Positions 62,432 to 64,000 of a stretch of DNA of 64,000 nt are shown in pieces. The position numbers and the translations under genes were made by a program. Each line of letters begins with the position of its first letter. Position 1 is the first letter of the stretch. The stretch comes from Suilimivivens sp963618065. GTDB taxonomy: Bacteria; Bacillota; Clostridia; Lachnospirales; Lachnospiraceae. The notes under the pieces are model-generated. The model was given only the letters and a program-made list of their open reading frames with translations. It was not told where the DNA came from and ran no database searches. The stretch is taken from positions 3,615-67,614 of the forward strand of contig CAVERH010000010.1 in assembly GCA_963618065.1 (NCBI GenBank), read 5' to 3'.

Positions 62432-62639
62432 CTTTTTAAGGAATATTGAAAAACCGCATTTTTCTTTAAAACCCTTATATTTACTGGCTTTGTAGAGTAT
62501 CAAATAAAAAACAAAAATCTAAAATATGATACAAAAATGCTATGTTTTATACCAAAATGCAACACGAATGCAACACGAAAATTATGTATTGTAAACAGTA
62601 GTTATGTACATAAAAAGCCCGGCTTATCGCCGGGCTAAA
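62432..62639. other. Gene-free AT-rich region right of tRNA-Leu, with an 11-bp tandem duplication
   Basis: No gene visible. It contains an exact 11-bp tandem duplication AATGCAACACG (62556-62566 and 62567-62577). No integrase is seen in the window. This would be the left junction of an inserted element if one is present. Confidence 0.6.
62612..62636 (-). terminator. Terminator of the two-TM/ImmA operon
   Basis: Perfect 8-bp GC-rich stem AGCCCGGC/GCCGGGCT (62616-62636) with a 5-base loop, followed on the minus strand by TTTT. It ends the operon read from 63705. Confidence 0.85.
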
Positions 62640-63161
62640 TTATTTACTATCCTCTCTCTTTTCTCTTGCATAAATATTATCTCTTATTCCTGCATCATTA
62701 TTTTGCATGCTTTTGACCATATCAAGCATAAATGTTTCCTCGTTTGTTGGAAATAAGTGCTTTGCTATTATTTGTGGTATCACAATAATAGCAGATACTA
62801 TACCACCAATGCTTGTAATCGCAAGTGCCACCCCTGCTGCATCATAACTTTTATTCAATGTTATCACGCATAAACAGAAAACACATCCGGCAATTACCAA
62901 AAAGAATATCGCCATAATGACCGAGAAAAATATTACCTTGAACACTTTCTTATGCTTCTCTTTACTGGAATAAATATTTATATAGCTTTGCAGCAATGCT
63001 GTATATAGATTATCTCTTCTCCCATATTCAATTTCCTGTCGTTCTTTTTGTACAGCAACTGCTTTATTTAGTTCGGCGTCCTGCGCTTCTATTGGTTTAG
63101 CATTACTTATTGCATCATTTCTGTATGTTTCAAGGAGTTCTTTATAATTTGGTTCGCTCAT
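62640..63161 (-). CDS. Unrecognised two-TM membrane protein of the accessory region
   Basis: 173 aa. I do not recognise a specific family. A charged N-terminal cytosolic region of about 70 residues is followed by two TM segments (FKVIFFSVIMAIFFLVIAGCVFCLC and ALAITSIGGIVSAIIVIPQII) and a polar tail. The 2-TM pattern with a soluble N-region is like SLATT-type effectors, but I cannot claim membership. The frame opens at 63185; the ATG at 63161 has AGGAG nine bases upstream. It follows the ImmA-like gene by 13 bp and ends at a terminator. Codon usage looks more AT-rich than the core genes. Confidence 0.75.
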   Translation of the reverse strand: MSEPNYKELLETYRNDAISNAKPIEAQDAELNKAVAVQKERQEIEYGRRDNLYTALLQSYINIYSSKEKHKKVFKVIFFSVIMAIFFLVIAGCVFCLCVITLNKSYDAAGVALAITSIGGIVSAIIVIPQIIAKHLFPTNEETFMLDMVKSMQNNDAGIRDNIYAREKREDSK

Positions 63162-63174
63162 TATATTGTTCTCC

Positions 63175-63705
63175 TTATAATGCATTTAATTGTTTCAGTC
63201 TTACTTTTGCGGCAGCCTCACTAACAGCAAAACGATCTGCAATTTCCTTAATTAATAAGAATTCAGGCGCTCTTCCGAGTGATTGCTCCTCGATATCTTC
63301 AATTGCATATCTAACCAACTCTTCAGGCATCAATATATTAGCTGCAAAATAATTAGCCTCTGCTTCAATACTGTTTTTGAGTTCAAGAGTATTTACCATA
63401 TCTCTATGTGCATACAGAGTATTGCTATCTTTATGTAGAATAAAATGGCCAAGTTCATGTGCTATAGTGAAGCGTCTTCTCATAGGTGATTCCGAAAGAT
63501 TAACCACAATAAACTTGTTAGTTCCGTACTTCGACCATACCTGATCATCCACAATAATCATCCCAGAGACATCGGGAGCCAAGAAATCTTCAAAAACTTT
63601 TAAACCTTGCTCATTGCAAAGTTTAATTATCTGTACCGGATATGAGTCTATATGATTCTTATTACAAAATTCAACTGCTTTAGCTAAAATTTCGCTTTTT
63701 CTCAT
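63175..63705 (-). CDS. ImmA/IrrE-family metallo-endopeptidase
   Basis: 176 aa. HEXXH zinc-protease motif in TIAHELGHFILH, typical of ImmA/IrrE (DUF955) proteins. In ICEBs1 and phages, ImmA cleaves a repressor to induce the element. The frame opens at 63759, but the ATG at 63705 (MRKSEILAK) directly follows GGAGGAAGGAT and is preferred. It is followed by the two-TM gene on one transcript. No repressor is visible next to it, so the target is unknown. Confidence 0.87.
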   Translation of the reverse strand: MRKSEILAKAVEFCNKNHIDSYPVQIIKLCNEQGLKVFEDFLAPDVSGMIIVDDQVWSKYGTNKFIVVNLSESPMRRRFTIAHELGHFILHKDSNTLYAHRDMVNTLELKNSIEAEANYFAANILMPEELVRYAIEDIEEQSLGRAPEFLLIKEIADRFAVSEAAAKVRLKQLNAL

Positions 63706-63744
63706 ATCCTTCCTCCATTTCAATTTACTACATAATAATGGTAT

Positions 63745-63773
63745 AGTATATAGTAACAATGCTTTTTATACAA
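63745..63773 (-). promoter_or_regulatory. Promoter of the ImmA-like operon
   Basis: Minus strand: -35 TTGTAT (63773-63768), 17-bp spacer, -10 TATACT (63750-63745), 40 bases before the start codon. Confidence 0.65.
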
Positions 63774-63840
63774 TTCTTTTTTCAATTATATTATAACATC
63801 GCCTTCTATTAGGTTCAATATATCGTGCATCATAAATGTA

Positions 63841-63870
63841 AATGATCCCGGCAAAAATGTCGGGATCATT
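63841..63870 (-). terminator. Hairpin after the peptidoglycan-binding protein gene
   Basis: Perfect 10-bp stem AATGATCCCG (63841-63850) and its complement (63861-63870) with a 10-base loop. There is only a weak T-run (TACATTTA) on the minus strand. Confidence 0.6.
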
Positions 63871-63872
63871 TA

Positions 63873-64000
63873 CTATTCGTACAACTTTTTCCACGTATTC
63901 ACACCCACTACACCGTCAACGGCTAGTCCTCTGTCTGCCTGGAATGCTTTCACCGCTTCCAAAGTGCTGTCTCCGAATTTACCGTCTGTTCCGTATTTGC
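63873..64000 (-). CDS. C-terminal fragment of a peptidoglycan-binding (PG_binding_1) protein, partial
   Basis: The last 42 codons of a gene that continues past the right edge. The residues KYGTDGKFGDSTLEAVKAFQ and then RGLAVDGVVGVNTWKKLYE match the last repeat of a PG_binding_1 domain. Such domains sit at the C-terminus of phage endolysins and of spore cortex or wall hydrolases. The catalytic part lies outside the window, so a phage endolysin is a guess from context. Confidence 0.75.
   Translation of the reverse strand, partial: KYGTDGKFGDSTLEAVKAFQADRGLAVDGVVGVNTWKKLYE

Noticed and set aside
62640..63161. Named phage-defence effector (SLATT)
   Set aside because: Only the 2-TM pattern is shared; no diagnostic residues could be recognised by eye.

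Overview
The window is a typical chromosomal stretch of a Gram-positive, low-to-mid GC Clostridia bacterium. The family is most likely Lachnospiraceae, and a Roseburia/Agathobacter-like genus is plausible but unproven. Grounds are the plsX-acpP-rnc-smc-ftsY order, a T-box in front of pheST, the yceD-rpmF and pta-ackA pairs, a class B sortase with BspA-type leucine-rich-repeat surface proteins, a high-cysteine small protein of a type common in Clostridia, and strong Shine-Dalgarno and sigma-A type promoters. Most genes are on the minus strand.

Layout. 1-6.3 kb: a lipid, RNA-processing and chromosome operon read leftward (plsX, acpP, rnc, smc, ftsY; ftsY runs off the left edge). 6.3-11 kb: leuS and an EF-G-like GTPase, each with its own promoter. 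11.3-13.4 kb: aroF-tyrA on the plus strand. 13.4-20.7 kb: a leftward T-box/pheS/pheT/M18 peptidase/queA/PilZ/VanZ run. 20.7-23.8 kb: a YihY-type membrane protein and a SpoIID-like protein. 23.9-24.1 kb: a structured RNA gene with its own promoter and terminator, read here as 6S RNA. 24.1-34.5 kb: a surface locus with a TSCPD protein, a class B sortase, two LRR proteins with a shared variant sorting tail, and a subtilase. 34.7-35.9 kb: a plus-strand high-cysteine protein and two small unknown proteins. 35.8-40.9 kb: an EAL-domain protein, then rpmF/yceD and ackA/pta. 41.1-43.8 kb: tmcAL-uxaC on the plus strand. 43.9-52.7 kb: a six-gene leftward operon with two carbohydrate-type ABC permeases, a HlyD-like adaptor, a MacB-like membrane protein, a propeller/solute-binding fusion lipoprotein and a Cache-GGDEF diguanylate cyclase, with no ATPase. 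52.9-62.2 kb: PFL/ACT pair, MBL hydrolase, a large FtsA-like protein, coaE, polA, a zinc-finger anti-sigma-like protein and a ROK sugar kinase. 62.35 kb: tRNA-Leu(CAA). To its right lies AT-richer accessory DNA (two-TM protein, ImmA/IrrE-type metallopeptidase, tail of a peptidoglycan-binding protein), which looks like the edge of an element integrated at the tRNA.

The most system-like, least explained part is the 43.9-52.7 kb operon. It appears to join an extracellular adaptor/ligand-binding assembly to c-di-GMP signalling. The sortase/LRR locus, the high-cysteine cluster with sporulation-like promoters, and the module beside tRNA-Leu are the other regions worth following. All functional statements come from reading the sequence and recognising families; no database search was run.
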